Assembly: GCF_000222605.1 (NCBI RefSeq)
Contig: NZ_AFWF01000265.1
Location: 1-34,403 of the forward strand
DNA: 34,403 nt
Direction: 5' to 3'
Source of the DNA: Vibrio ichthyoenteri ATCC 700023
GTDB lineage: Bacteria; Pseudomonadota; Gammaproteobacteria; Enterobacterales; Vibrionaceae
The position numbers were made by a program, and so were the translations under genes. This document shows, in pieces, positions 26,815-34,403 of this stretch (positions are counted from its first letter, which is position 1; each line of letters opens with the position of its first letter). The notes beneath the pieces are model-generated. The model did not search any database. It saw only the letters and a list, made by a program, of their open reading frames with translations, and was not told where the DNA came from.

Positions 26815-28056
26815 GTGTCCAAGCGTCGTGTTGTTGTCACTGGCATGGGTATGTTGTCACCGGTAGGCAACACTGTAGAATCATCATGGAAAGCCCTGCT
26901 CGAAGGTCAAAGCGGTATCGTTAATATCGATCACTTTGACGCTACTAATTTCTCTACTCGCTTTGCTGGCCTAGTTAAAGACTTTAACTGCGAAGAGTAC
27001 ATGTCTAAGAAAGATGCACGTAAAATGGATTTGTTTATCCAATACGGTATCGCGGCTGGTATTCAAGCCCTAGACGACTCTGGCTTACAAATTAATGAAC
27101 AAAACGCTCCCCGTGTAGGTGTAGCGATTGGTTCTGGTATTGGCGGTCTTGATCTAATTGAAAAAGGTCATGATGCACTGATCGAAAAAGGTCCACGTAA
27201 AGTTAGCCCATTCTTTGTACCATCGACCATCGTAAACATGGTTGCGGGTAACCTATCTATCATGCGTGGCTTGCGTGGTCCTAACATTGCTATTTCGACA
27301 GCATGTACAACTGGCCTGCATAACATTGGCCATGCAGCACGAATGATCGCTTATGGCGACGCTGATGCAATGGTAGCTGGTGGCTCTGAGAAAGCGTCTA
27401 CGCCTCTTGGTATGGCTGGTTTTGGTGCCGCTAAAGCGCTATCTACTCGCAATGATGAGCCACAAAAGGCTTCACGTCCTTGGGATAAAGACCGTGATGG
27501 TTTTGTTCTTGGTGACGGTGCGGGCATGATGGTGCTTGAAGAGTACGAACACGCGAAAGCGCGTGGTGCTAAGATCTACGCTGAGCTTGTTGGCTTTGGT
27601 ATGTCTGGTGATGCTTACCACATGACTTCTCCAACACCTGATGGTTCAGGCGGCGCGCTTGCGATGGAAGCGGCAATGCGTGATGCGGGTATTGTTGGTA
27701 CTCAAGTGGGTTATGTAAACGCACATGGTACATCAACACCAGCAGGCGACGTGGCTGAAATCAAGGGCGTAAAACGTGCTCTTGGTGAAGAAGGCTCGAA
27801 GCAAGTAAAAGTATCATCAACCAAATCAATGACAGGTCACCTATTGGGTGCTGCAGGTTCAGTTGAAGCGATCATTACTGTACTGTCTCTTGTTGACCAA
27901 ATCGTACCACCAACGATCAACCTCGATAACCAAGAAGAAGGTTTAGATATCGATCTTGTTCCACATGTCGCTCAAAAAGTAGATATGGAATATGCGATCT
28001 GTAACTCTTTCGGTTTCGGCGGTACTAACGGTTCGTTGGTCTTCAAAAAGATTTAA
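26815..28056 (+). CDS. fabF: Beta-ketoacyl-ACP synthase II
   Basis: Elongates acyl-ACP with malonyl-ACP. In E. coli it is specialised for converting palmitoleate to cis-vaccenate at low temperature. The Cys-His-His site is present: C164 in [11 protein letters not shown]304 in [11 protein letters not shown] and H342 in [12 protein letters not shown], with K337 nearby. The C-terminal [18 protein letters not shown] is typical. It has 413 residues, the same as E. coli. The start is GTG at 26815, with GGAG (26802-26805) 9 bases upstream. Confidence 0.97.
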   Translation: MSKRRVVVTGMGMLSPVGNTVESSWKALLEGQSGIVNIDHFDATNFSTRFAGLVKDFNCEEYMSKKDARKMDLFIQYGIAAGIQALDDSGLQINEQNAPRVGVAIGSGIGGLDLIEKGHDALIEKGPRKVSPFFVPSTIVNMVAGNLSIMRGLRGPNIAISTACTTGLHNIGHAARMIAYGDADAMVAGGSEKASTPLGMAGFGAAKALSTRNDEPQKASRPWDKDRDGFVLGDGAGMMVLEEYEHAKARGAKIYAELVGFGMSGDAYHMTSPTPDGSGGALAMEAAMRDAGIVGTQVGYVNAHGTSTPAGDVAEIKGVKRALGEEGSKQVKVSSTKSMTGHLLGAAGSVEAIITVLSLVDQIVPPTINLDNQEEGLDIDLVPHVAQKVDMEYAICNSFGFGGTNGSLVFKKI

Positions 28057-28137
28057 TCGTACTTACTCGAAATAGCAGGGCTCGCAGCGTTGTTGATGGT
28101 GAGTCCAATTATCTTGGGTAAAGTTTGAAGATATGAT

Positions 28138-28176
28138 AAAACGGCTTAATGCTTTTGGCATTAGGCCGTTTTTTAT
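28138..28176 (+). terminator. Intrinsic terminator of fabF
   Basis: AAAACGGCTTAATGC, loop, GCATTAGGCCGTTTT, then further T residues. The 15-base stem contains one T-G pair. It separates the fatty-acid cluster from pabC. Confidence 0.85.
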
Positions 28177-28190
28177 TTTAGGGACTGATT

Positions 28191-28994
28191 GTGTTTTGGC
28201 TAAACGGACAACCGACAGATTCAATTTCTCTTCTTGATCGTTCTTTTCAATATGGTGATGGCGGTTTTACCACCATACTCACCGAGCATGGCAAGTTATG
28301 CCATTGGCCTTATCATAAACAGCGTATGCAAGCTTGCTTGCGGGTGCTTGCAATCGTTGAACCTGACTGGTTTCAAGTTGAACAATGGCTCACTGCGGCT
28401 GCAAACATGGCCCCATTAGCCGGTCTTAAGCTGCATATTAGTCGTGGTGAAGGTGGGCGTGGTTATAGCCCTACTCAAGTGAGTGCTCCTAATGTTACTA
28501 TTAGCGACTTTGCCTATCCCACGCATTATCAGCAATGGCAACAGCAGGGGATAGCTTTGGGTATCAGTCAAATAAAACTGGGTCTTAATCCATTGCTCGC
28601 GGGACATAAGCATAATAATCGGCTTGAACAAATCCTTGTCAAAGCTGACTTGGAGCAAGCAGGTTTTGCTGATGGTTTGGTCTTGAACATCAATGATCAC
28701 GTGATTGAAACTGGTATGGCAAATCTTTTTTGGCGCAAAGGTGAGGTGCTCTATACGCCTCAACTTGATATGTCCGGCGTTGCTGGCGTCGCGCGAAGGA
28801 GAGTTATCGAGTGGGCGAAAGACGATGATATTGTTGTTGAAATCGGCCAGTTTGATGTAAGCCATTTATTAGAAGCCGATGAAGTGTTTATCACCAACTC
28901 TTTGTTAGGCACTGCGCCGATTCGGGCGATTGAAAGTCAAACATTCCCAATCGGAATGCTGACAAGACGTATTCAGGAGAAGTTATTCCCGTGA
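28191..28994 (+). CDS. pabC: Aminodeoxychorismate lyase PabC
   Basis: PLP enzyme that releases pyruvate from 4-amino-4-deoxychorismate to give p-aminobenzoate for folate synthesis. It has the class IV aminotransferase fold. K140 in LAGHKHNNRLEQ should bind PLP. The N-terminal DRSFQYGDGGFTTI, the SRGEGGRGYSP loop, and the C-terminal EVFITNSLLGTAPIRAI are family features. Its 267 residues match E. coli (269). The start is GTG at 28191, with AGGGA (28180-28184) upstream. The stop overlaps the mltG start by 4 bases, so translation is coupled, in the order seen in E. coli. Confidence 0.95.
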   Translation: MFWLNGQPTDSISLLDRSFQYGDGGFTTILTEHGKLCHWPYHKQRMQACLRVLAIVEPDWFQVEQWLTAAANMAPLAGLKLHISRGEGGRGYSPTQVSAPNVTISDFAYPTHYQQWQQQGIALGISQIKLGLNPLLAGHKHNNRLEQILVKADLEQAGFADGLVLNINDHVIETGMANLFWRKGEVLYTPQLDMSGVAGVARRRVIEWAKDDDIVVEIGQFDVSHLLEADEVFITNSLLGTAPIRAIESQTFPIGMLTRRIQEKLFP

Positions 28995-30007
28995 TTAAGA
29001 AGATCACTTTTTTGCTTATTTTACTGGCGGCAATGGCCGCAGGCGCTTTTTTCTACGTGACTAAGCAAGTCGAGCAATTTGTTAGCCAGCCGCTGCAGTT
29101 GTCACAAGAGCAAATCTTTACCGTAAAGCCGGGGTCTAGCTTCGCGCGAGTGCTTAATCAATTGATTTCCGAAAAGTTGATTGAATCGAATGATGTCATG
29201 CCTTTAGTCCGTCGTTTCCACCCTGAACTGACGCAAATCAAAGCTGGTACATACTTGATCGCCCCGCAGATGAATCTAACGCAGGCATTAACCTTATTTA
29301 AAACTGGTAAAGAGCATCAATTTTCGCTGACATTTGTCGAAGGCTCACGTTTTAGTGAGTGGCGCACTATTTTAGAGAATGCGCCCTATCTTGAGCACAA
29401 GACCAGCGATATGTCTGAAGCTGAGATCGCGAAGCAACTTGGTATTGAACACGATAAGTTGGAAGGTTTATTTCTCGCAGAAACATTCAATTATACCTAC
29501 GGCACATCAGACTTAGATATTCTTGAGCGATCATCTGCAAAACTTAAGTCAGTATTGGATAAAGCGTGGCAAGAGCGCCAAGAAAAGCTGCCGCTTAAAA
29601 CGCCATATGAAGCGCTTATTTTAGCTTCTATCATCGAAAAAGAAACGGCGGTTGAATCTGAGCGCGAGCGAGTTTCCGCGGTGTTTGTTAACCGTCTTAA
29701 CAAACGGATGCGCCTGCAAACTGATCCTACGGTGATTTACGGTATGGGTGATAAGTACGATGGTAATATCCGTAAGAAAGATCTACGTACTCCAACACCA
29801 TACAATACTTACACCATTTCAGGTTTGCCCCCGACACCGATCGCCATGGCTGGTGAAGCGTCAATTTTGGCGGCATTGAATCCTGAAGACAGTAAATACT
29901 ACTACTTTGTCGCGAGCGGCAAGGGTGGACATGTATTTTCCAAAACGTTGGCCGAACACAACCGAGCGGTTCGCGCTTACTTAAAACAATTAAGAAGTAA
30001 TAAATAA
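28991..30007 (+). CDS. mltG: Endolytic murein transglycosylase MltG
   Basis: Inner-membrane enzyme that cleaves nascent peptidoglycan glycan strands and so sets their length. There is one N-terminal membrane helix (about residues 4-24), a LysM-like segment, then the YceG catalytic domain. The catalytic Glu is E218 in LASIIEKETAVES, at the same number as in E. coli. LQTDPTVIYGMGDKYDG, TPYNTYTISGLPPTPIA and YYFVASGKGGHVFS are the other conserved blocks. It has 338 residues. The GTG start at 28991 lies inside the end of pabC (GTGA overlap). tmk begins 3 bases after the stop. Confidence 0.96.
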   Translation: MIKKITFLLILLAAMAAGAFFYVTKQVEQFVSQPLQLSQEQIFTVKPGSSFARVLNQLISEKLIESNDVMPLVRRFHPELTQIKAGTYLIAPQMNLTQALTLFKTGKEHQFSLTFVEGSRFSEWRTILENAPYLEHKTSDMSEAEIAKQLGIEHDKLEGLFLAETFNYTYGTSDLDILERSSAKLKSVLDKAWQERQEKLPLKTPYEALILASIIEKETAVESERERVSAVFVNRLNKRMRLQTDPTVIYGMGDKYDGNIRKKDLRTPTPYNTYTISGLPPTPIAMAGEASILAALNPEDSKYYYFVASGKGGHVFSKTLAEHNRAVRAYLKQLRSNK

Positions 30008-30010
30008 CTC

Positions 30011-30643
30011 ATGAGCCAAGCTAAATTTATCGTTATTGAGGGCCTTGAAGGGGCAGGAAAAAGTACCGCCATCCAAGCGGTTCTCAACACACTGCAATCA
30101 GCGGGAATTGAATCAATTCAAAATACTCGCGAACCCGGTGGTACTCAATTAGCAGAGAAACTGCGTGAGTTGGTTAAACAAGAGCATGAAGGTGAAGTTT
30201 TACAGGATATGACCGAGTTGTTGTTGATGTATGCGGCGCGCGTTCAACTGGTTGAAAATGTCATTAAGCCAGCTCTTGGATCAGGCACGTGGGTTGTCGG
30301 TGATCGCCATGATATGTCCTCTCAGGCGTACCAAGGAGGCGGTCGTCAGATCCCTCGTCAAACTATGCAAGCACTGCGCGAAACAACATTAGGTCAGTTT
30401 AAGCCTGATTTAACTTTGTATCTTGATCTTGATCCGCGTATCGGGCTAGAACGAGCTCGCGGTCGTGGTGAGCTTGATCGTATCGAGAAGATGGACATGA
30501 GCTTTTTTGACCGCACTCGTGAGCGCTATTTGGAGCTTGCGCAAGGCGATGATAGCGTGAAAGTTATTAACGCTGAGCAGCAAATAGAACAGGTGGCGGC
30601 TGATATTGAGCTGGCGTTAAAACAATGGTTGGAAACTCTGTAA
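30011..30643 (+). CDS. tmk: Thymidylate kinase
   Basis: Phosphorylates dTMP to dTDP for DNA precursor synthesis. P-loop GLEGAGKST (residues 11-19), the DRH motif (98-100) in [18 protein letters not shown], and the Arg-rich LID region [10 protein letters not shown] (148-157) identify it. It has 210 residues. It follows mltG by 3 bases, and its TAA shares one base with the holB ATG (TAATG), which indicates translational coupling. Confidence 0.97.
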   Translation: MSQAKFIVIEGLEGAGKSTAIQAVLNTLQSAGIESIQNTREPGGTQLAEKLRELVKQEHEGEVLQDMTELLLMYAARVQLVENVIKPALGSGTWVVGDRHDMSSQAYQGGGRQIPRQTMQALRETTLGQFKPDLTLYLDLDPRIGLERARGRGELDRIEKMDMSFFDRTRERYLELAQGDDSVKVINAEQQIEQVAADIELALKQWLETL

Positions 30644-31605
30644 TGACAACGCTTTACCCTTGGCTGGCTCCTCTTTGGCAACAATGGCAGAACCATTTGG
30701 AGGCGGATCGCTTTCCAAACGCTGCCTTGTTGATTGCGAAGCCGGGGTTTGGCGAAGAACAACTCGTCACACAGTTTAGTCGAGCGGTGATGTGCAGTAA
30801 TTATGCTGCACAGCCTTGTGGTTTTTGCCATAGCTGTCAATTAATGGCTTCAAGTAACCACCCTGATTTTCATTTAGTGGTGCCAGAAAAAGAAGGCAAG
30901 GCGATCACGGTTGAACAAATTCGTCACTGCAATCGTATTGCTCAAGAGTCATCGCAGCAGGGTGGTTATCGGTTGATTGTGATTCAGCCAGCCGATTCAA
31001 TGAATGAATCAGCGGCGAATGCTCTATTGAAAACCCTTGAAACACCGGCGAAAAATTGTCTTTTTTTGTTGGTGGCTACATCGGTTAGCCAGTTACTGCC
31101 GACGATTACAAGTCGTTGTCAGCAATGGCACGTTGGTGAACCCGATGCACAGGCGCTAACAGATTGGTTAGCATCGCAAGTCAATGGGGAAGTGCCGAGT
31201 TATGCCGCTCATCTTAATGGTCATTCACCACTAAAAACGCTGCACTTTATTGAGCAAAAAGAGCAAGCTCGCTATCTCTCTATCGAGAAGCAACTCTTGG
31301 CTGTGATTGGTCAGCAGGGTGACATTATTAAGTTATCTAAAGAACTTGCTTCAGAGGCAGAACAGTCTCTGCACTGGCTATGGTATTTGCTTACTGATGC
31401 ACAAAAAGTCCATTTTGGTTTGACGGCTTCTAACGGCATTCCAGGTGCAAGCGACTTAGCACAACAAGCGAATTACTCACTGCTCTATAATCAAGCAGAA
31501 GCGCTACGCGAATTGATAGAACAGCTAAAAGCGCATTCAGGTCTCAACCGAGAACTGTTAATTCTTGATTGGCTGATTAAATTTAACGGGGAAGTATGTT
31601 TGTAG
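30643..31605 (+). CDS. holB: DNA polymerase III subunit delta prime
   Basis: Clamp-loader subunit that, with delta and tau/gamma, opens the beta sliding clamp. It is an AAA+ fold with a degenerate P-loop (KPGFGEEQL, no Lys-Ser/Thr), as expected since delta prime does not hydrolyse ATP. The four zinc-module cysteines are C51, C59, C62 and C65. The SRC arginine-finger motif (TITSRCQQW) is intact. The preferred start is the ATG at 30643, overlapping the tmk stop by one base, giving 320 residues. An in-frame ATG at 30625 inside tmk would add 6 residues. The last 10 bases overlap tatD. Confidence 0.95.
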   Translation: MTTLYPWLAPLWQQWQNHLEADRFPNAALLIAKPGFGEEQLVTQFSRAVMCSNYAAQPCGFCHSCQLMASSNHPDFHLVVPEKEGKAITVEQIRHCNRIAQESSQQGGYRLIVIQPADSMNESAANALLKTLETPAKNCLFLLVATSVSQLLPTITSRCQQWHVGEPDAQALTDWLASQVNGEVPSYAAHLNGHSPLKTLHFIEQKEQARYLSIEKQLLAVIGQQGDIIKLSKELASEAEQSLHWLWYLLTDAQKVHFGLTASNGIPGASDLAQQANYSLLYNQAEALRELIEQLKAHSGLNRELLILDWLIKFNGEVCL

Positions 31606-32363
31606 ATTCTCACTGCCATCTTGATAAACTGGATTATCAAGATTTACACCAAGGGATTGGCGACGTCGTGGCAAAAGCAAAAGCGGCGAATGTCACGGAG
31701 TTGTTGTCGGTCGGCGTGACCCTTGATGCCTTTCCAAATATGATGGAAATGATTGCGCCTTTTGATAACGTTTATGCGTCATGTGGCGTTCATCCTTTGG
31801 ATGTTGAAAGTGATTTTTCATTTGAGTTGATGCATCAATACGCTTCTCACTCGAAAGTGGTCGCGATCGGTGAGACCGGGCTTGATTATCATTACCAGCC
31901 GGAAACCAAAGCGCTGCAGCAGCAACGTTTTGAGCAGCAAGTTGCGTTAGCGGTAGAGCTTAACAAGCCTCTGATCATTCATACTCGTAATGCACGCGAA
32001 GATACTCTGGATATTTTACGTCAGGGCGGAGCAGAAAAATGTGGTGGTGTGATCCACTGTTTTACTGAAGACTTAGCGTTTGCTCAAGCGGCTATGGAGC
32101 TTGGATTTTATATTTCTATTTCGGGCATTGTGACGTTCAGACAAGCGACAGAGCTCAAGGAAGTGGTTAAGGCATTACCTTTAGAGCGCTTATTGATTGA
32201 AACGGATTCTCCTTACCTAGCTCCTGTACCTCATCGTGGAAAACAGAACCAACCCGCTTATGTGGTTGAGGTCGCAGCATACATTGCTCAGTTACGTGGT
32301 GTCTCACTGAGTGAGATTGGGCAGAAAACCAGCGATAATTTTAGAAATCTTTTTTTGAGATAG
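31596..32363 (+). CDS. ycfH: TatD-family metal-dependent hydrolase, YcfH type
   Basis: Probable metal-dependent DNase or phosphohydrolase of the amidohydrolase superfamily. The physiological substrate of the YcfH branch is not settled. Metal ligands are visible: H6-x-H8 in DSHCHLD, E93 in IGETGLDYH, H129 in IIHTRN, H154 in GVIHCF, and D204 in ETDSPYLAP. Its 255 residues match the family. The ATG lies within the end of holB (10-base overlap), with GGGGAAG just upstream. It is last in the pabC-mltG-tmk-holB run and followed by a terminator, as in E. coli where ptsG comes next. Confidence 0.94.
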   Translation: MFVDSHCHLDKLDYQDLHQGIGDVVAKAKAANVTELLSVGVTLDAFPNMMEMIAPFDNVYASCGVHPLDVESDFSFELMHQYASHSKVVAIGETGLDYHYQPETKALQQQRFEQQVALAVELNKPLIIHTRNAREDTLDILRQGGAEKCGGVIHCFTEDLAFAQAAMELGFYISISGIVTFRQATELKEVVKALPLERLLIETDSPYLAPVPHRGKQNQPAYVVEVAAYIAQLRGVSLSEIGQKTSDNFRNLFLR

Positions 32364-32380
32364 AAATAATTCATTGTTTA

Positions 32381-32407
32381 AAAAAGGAGCGAAAGCTCCT
32401 TTTTTTG
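32381..32407 (+). terminator. Intrinsic terminator after tatD
   Basis: AAAAAGGAGC, GAAA tetraloop, GCTCCTTTTT, then more T residues. It ends the pabC-tatD operon. Confidence 0.9.
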
Positions 32408-32485
32408 TGCTTAAAATCACAGCTAAACGTTTTCTTTAAACATGTTTACCAAAAATGTTGAATTTATTGGTCGCTTCACCATGAA

Positions 32486-32502
32486 TTGTAAATTCGTTAC
32501 AA
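32486..32502. promoter_or_regulatory. HexR-like operator upstream of ptsG
   Basis: TTGTAA-ATTCG-TTACAA, a perfect 6-5-6 inverted repeat. Its core TGTAA-N5-TTACA fits the HexR consensus TGTAATTAAATTACA reported for gammaproteobacteria. HexR controls central sugar metabolism, so a site here is plausible, but it lies about 300 bases before the start codon and is unproven. Confidence 0.45.
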
Positions 32503-32579
32503 AAAATAACAATCGGGTGTATTTTATTTACCCAGTAAAATTAATGTTTGTTTCCTTAAATGCAATGTAATTCAAATGC

Positions 32580-32593
32580 TTACACGAGTGTAA
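32580..32593. repeat. Inverted repeat TTACAC-GA-GTGTAA upstream of ptsG
   Basis: A perfect 6-2-6 palindrome in the 445-base gap before ptsG. A third one, GTAAC-AACTG-GTTAC, is at 32709-32723. These share GTAA/TTAC words with the HexR-like site but have different spacing. I see no gene in 32408-32808 and could not place a convincing promoter. Confidence 0.4.
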
Positions 32594-32808
32594 TCCATTC
32601 CATTCTAGGAAAATGCGTGTGATCTATCTATTACTTTGAAATTAAATTACCCAAGCGCCTAGAAAGTGCGGCGTGTATCAAGATATATTTAGAGCCAGAA
32701 AATATAACGTAACAACTGGTTACATTTTCTATGGGTGCTAACATTTAGGCTACGGGGGTGTGCCGTTAGAGCCCAGATAACTCTAATAATTCTTTCAGGA
32801 GCATATAC

Positions 32809-34236
32809 ATGTTTAAGAACCTTTTTGCTAACCTGCAAAAAGTAGGTAAGTCACTGATGCTACCAGTATCAGTGTTACCTGTTGCAGGTATCCTACTTGG
32901 TGTTGGCGCAGCCGATCTTAGTTTTATCCCAGATATCGTTTCAAACCTAATGGAACAAGCTGGTGGCTCAGTCTTCGGTCAAATGGCATTGCTATTTGCG
33001 GTTGGTGTAGCGCTTGGCTTTACAAATAACGACGGTGTTGCAGGTCTTGCGGCAATCGTAGGTTACGGCATCATGACAGCGACACTAGGTGTTATGGCTG
33101 GCGTGATGGGCGTTGAAAAAATCGATACAGGTGTACTAGGTGGTATCCTTGTAGGTGGTGTGGCTGCTTGGGCATTCAACCGCTTCTTCAAGATTCAACT
33201 TCCAGAATACCTTGGCTTCTTCGCTGGTAAGCGTGCTGTGCCAATCATCACTGGTTTCACTGCTATCGGTCTTGCTGTTGTTCTTTCTATCGTATGGCCA
33301 CCAGTTGGTAGTGCAATCTCTGCATTCTCTGATTGGGCTGCGCACCAAAACCCACAATTGGCGTTTGGTATCTACGGTGTAATCGAACGTACGCTTATCC
33401 CATTTGGTCTTCACCACGTATGGAACGTACCATTCTTCTTCGAAGCAGGTACTTGTGTGAACTCTGCGGGCGAAACTCAAAATGGTGTTCTTACATGTTA
33501 CCTAGTTGCTGATGAAGCGACTCGTGCTGCGGGCAATGGCTTCGGTCAACTTGCGGGCGGTTACATGTTCAAGATGTTCGGCCTACCAGCTGCAGCAATC
33601 GCGATTGCTCATTGTGCTAAGCCTGAAAACCGCGCGAAAGTAATGGGTATCATGGCATCAGCAGCTTTGACTTCATTCTTGACTGGTATTACAGAGCCTA
33701 TCGAATTCTCATTCCTATTCGTCGCTCCAATCCTATACGCAATCCACGCTCTACTAGCGGGTTCTGCATACGTATTGGCTAACACACTAGGTTTTGTACA
33801 CGGTACTTCATTCTCTCACGGTTTGATCGACTTCCTAGTACTATCTGGTCACGCTCAAAAAATGGGTCTGATGGTTGCTTGTGGCCTAGGTTACGCTGCG
33901 CTTTACTACATCGTATTCCGTACAGTAATCACAGCGCTTGACCTGAAAACTCCAGGTCGTGAAGATGAATCAGAAGAAGCGGTAGCAGTAACTGGTTCAG
34001 AAATGGCTGGTGAGCTTGTTGCAGCGTTCGGTGGTAAAGAGAACATCACTGGTCTAGATGCTTGTATCACTCGTCTACGTGTTGCAGTTGGCGACACTGC
34101 AGCGGTTGACCAAGACAAACTGAAACAGCTAGGTGCAGCCGGTGTGGTTGTGGTAGCGGGCGGTGTTCAGGCTATCTTTGGTACTAAATCAGATAACCTA
34201 AAAACCGATATGGATGAGTGGATTCGTAACCACTAA
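32809..34236 (+). CDS. ptsG: Glucose-specific PTS enzyme IIBC
   Basis: Imports and phosphorylates glucose, taking phosphate from EIIA-Glc. The EIIC membrane domain (about residues 1-380) starts with an amphipathic helix and has roughly ten hydrophobic segments. The motifs [13 protein letters not shown] and [10 protein letters not shown] are the sugar-binding signatures. After a charged linker (GREDESEEA) the EIIB domain carries the phosphorylated cysteine C419 in [12 protein letters not shown]. No EIIA domain is fused. It has 475 residues (477 in E. coli). CAGGAG 8 bases before the ATG is a good ribosome-binding site. Position after tatD is the same as in E. coli. A related N-acetylglucosamine transporter is the main alternative, but the length, domain order and synteny favour glucose. 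Confidence 0.95.
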   Translation: MFKNLFANLQKVGKSLMLPVSVLPVAGILLGVGAADLSFIPDIVSNLMEQAGGSVFGQMALLFAVGVALGFTNNDGVAGLAAIVGYGIMTATLGVMAGVMGVEKIDTGVLGGILVGGVAAWAFNRFFKIQLPEYLGFFAGKRAVPIITGFTAIGLAVVLSIVWPPVGSAISAFSDWAAHQNPQLAFGIYGVIERTLIPFGLHHVWNVPFFFEAGTCVNSAGETQNGVLTCYLVADEATRAAGNGFGQLAGGYMFKMFGLPAAAIAIAHCAKPENRAKVMGIMASAALTSFLTGITEPIEFSFLFVAPILYAIHALLAGSAYVLANTLGFVHGTSFSHGLIDFLVLSGHAQKMGLMVACGLGYAALYYIVFRTVITALDLKTPGREDESEEAVAVTGSEMAGELVAAFGGKENITGLDACITRLRVAVGDTAAVDQDKLKQLGAAGVVVVAGGVQAIFGTKSDNLKTDMDEWIRNH

Positions 34237-34271
34237 TCGATTTCAATACCTTCCCCTATAGGTATTAATTT

Positions 34272-34297
34272 AAAGGAGGCTACGGCCTCCTTTTTTA
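34272..34297 (+). terminator. Intrinsic terminator of ptsG
   Basis: AAAGGAGGC, TACG tetraloop, GCCTCCTTT, then more T residues. The last ~105 bases of the window (34298-34403) show no gene I can support. Confidence 0.9.
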
Positions 34298-34403
34298 CAT
34301 TTGTGCGTTGGCGACTTGTTGTCGTTGAGATTGCTATTATGTGTTATTCCGAGTTGACTTCGTAAGAGTAACTAAATCACCCTAATGATCGCTTTCCCGC
34401 TTT

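Noticed and set aside
32618-32633. CRP site upstream of ptsG (TGTGA-N6-TATTA)
   Set aside because: Only the left half-site is good and the right half matches poorly, so it is not reported as a feature.
1-34403. Mobile elements, CRISPR arrays, toxin-antitoxin pairs, defence islands, tRNA or rRNA genes
   Set aside because: None seen. No transposase or integrase, no spaced direct repeats (the only array is a contiguous heptamer), and gene content is nearly all conserved housekeeping.

Overview
The window is chromosomal DNA from a gammaproteobacterium, most likely a Vibrio (Vibrionaceae). This rests on the close match of nearly every protein to enterobacterial and vibrio housekeeping families, the moderate GC content, and gene order. 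The order yoaA-tsaB-(small gene)-slp-(hydrolase)-fadD-rnd resembles one Escherichia coli neighbourhood. The order rne<>rluC-maf-yceD-rpmF-plsX-fabH-fabD-fabG-acpP-fabF-pabC-mltG-tmk-holB-tatD-ptsG reproduces another almost gene for gene. Here the two blocks lie side by side, joined by three genes outside those blocks (a 902-residue unknown protein, a phospholipase D/cardiolipin synthase-like protein and a SulP transporter).

Layout. 1-1350: a truncated exported protein and purU, both on the minus strand. 1551-1751: a small hypothetical gene. 1967-6402: yoaA helicase, tsaB (tRNA t6A synthesis), a 104-residue unknown, a Slp-type lipoprotein and an alpha/beta hydrolase, tightly spaced and probably one transcription unit. 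6532-9440: fadD, then rnd. The rnd reading frame is broken near its 3' end by what looks like one extra base, and the missing tail is readable in the next frame. 9687-12395: the 902-residue unknown protein. 12457-15839: PLD-family protein and SulP transporter, minus strand. 16134-19262: rne, with a promoter about 320 bases upstream and therefore a long 5' leader. 19819-21595: rluC and maf/yceF converge, and a perfect heptanucleotide tandem array lies between them. 21744-28056: yceD, rpmF and the fatty-acid synthesis cluster. 28191-32363: pabC, mltG, tmk, holB and tatD, overlapping or nearly touching. 32809-34236: ptsG behind a 445-base upstream region rich in TGTAA/TTACA inverted repeats.

How the genes work together. 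The yceD-fabF block makes ribosomal protein L32, starts phospholipid synthesis (PlsX) and runs the core fatty-acid elongation cycle on the acyl carrier protein encoded within it. FadD activates exogenous fatty acids, and the PLD-family protein may act on phospholipids. RNase E, RNase D and RluC act on RNA. Tmk and HolB serve DNA replication, and PtsG imports glucose.

I found no phage, insertion sequence, CRISPR array, tRNA or rRNA, and no clear undescribed defence or biosynthetic system. The items most worth a second look are the rnd frameshift, the 902-residue orphan protein, the heptamer repeat, two apparently leaderless genes (yceD and rluC) and a HexR-like operator upstream of ptsG.
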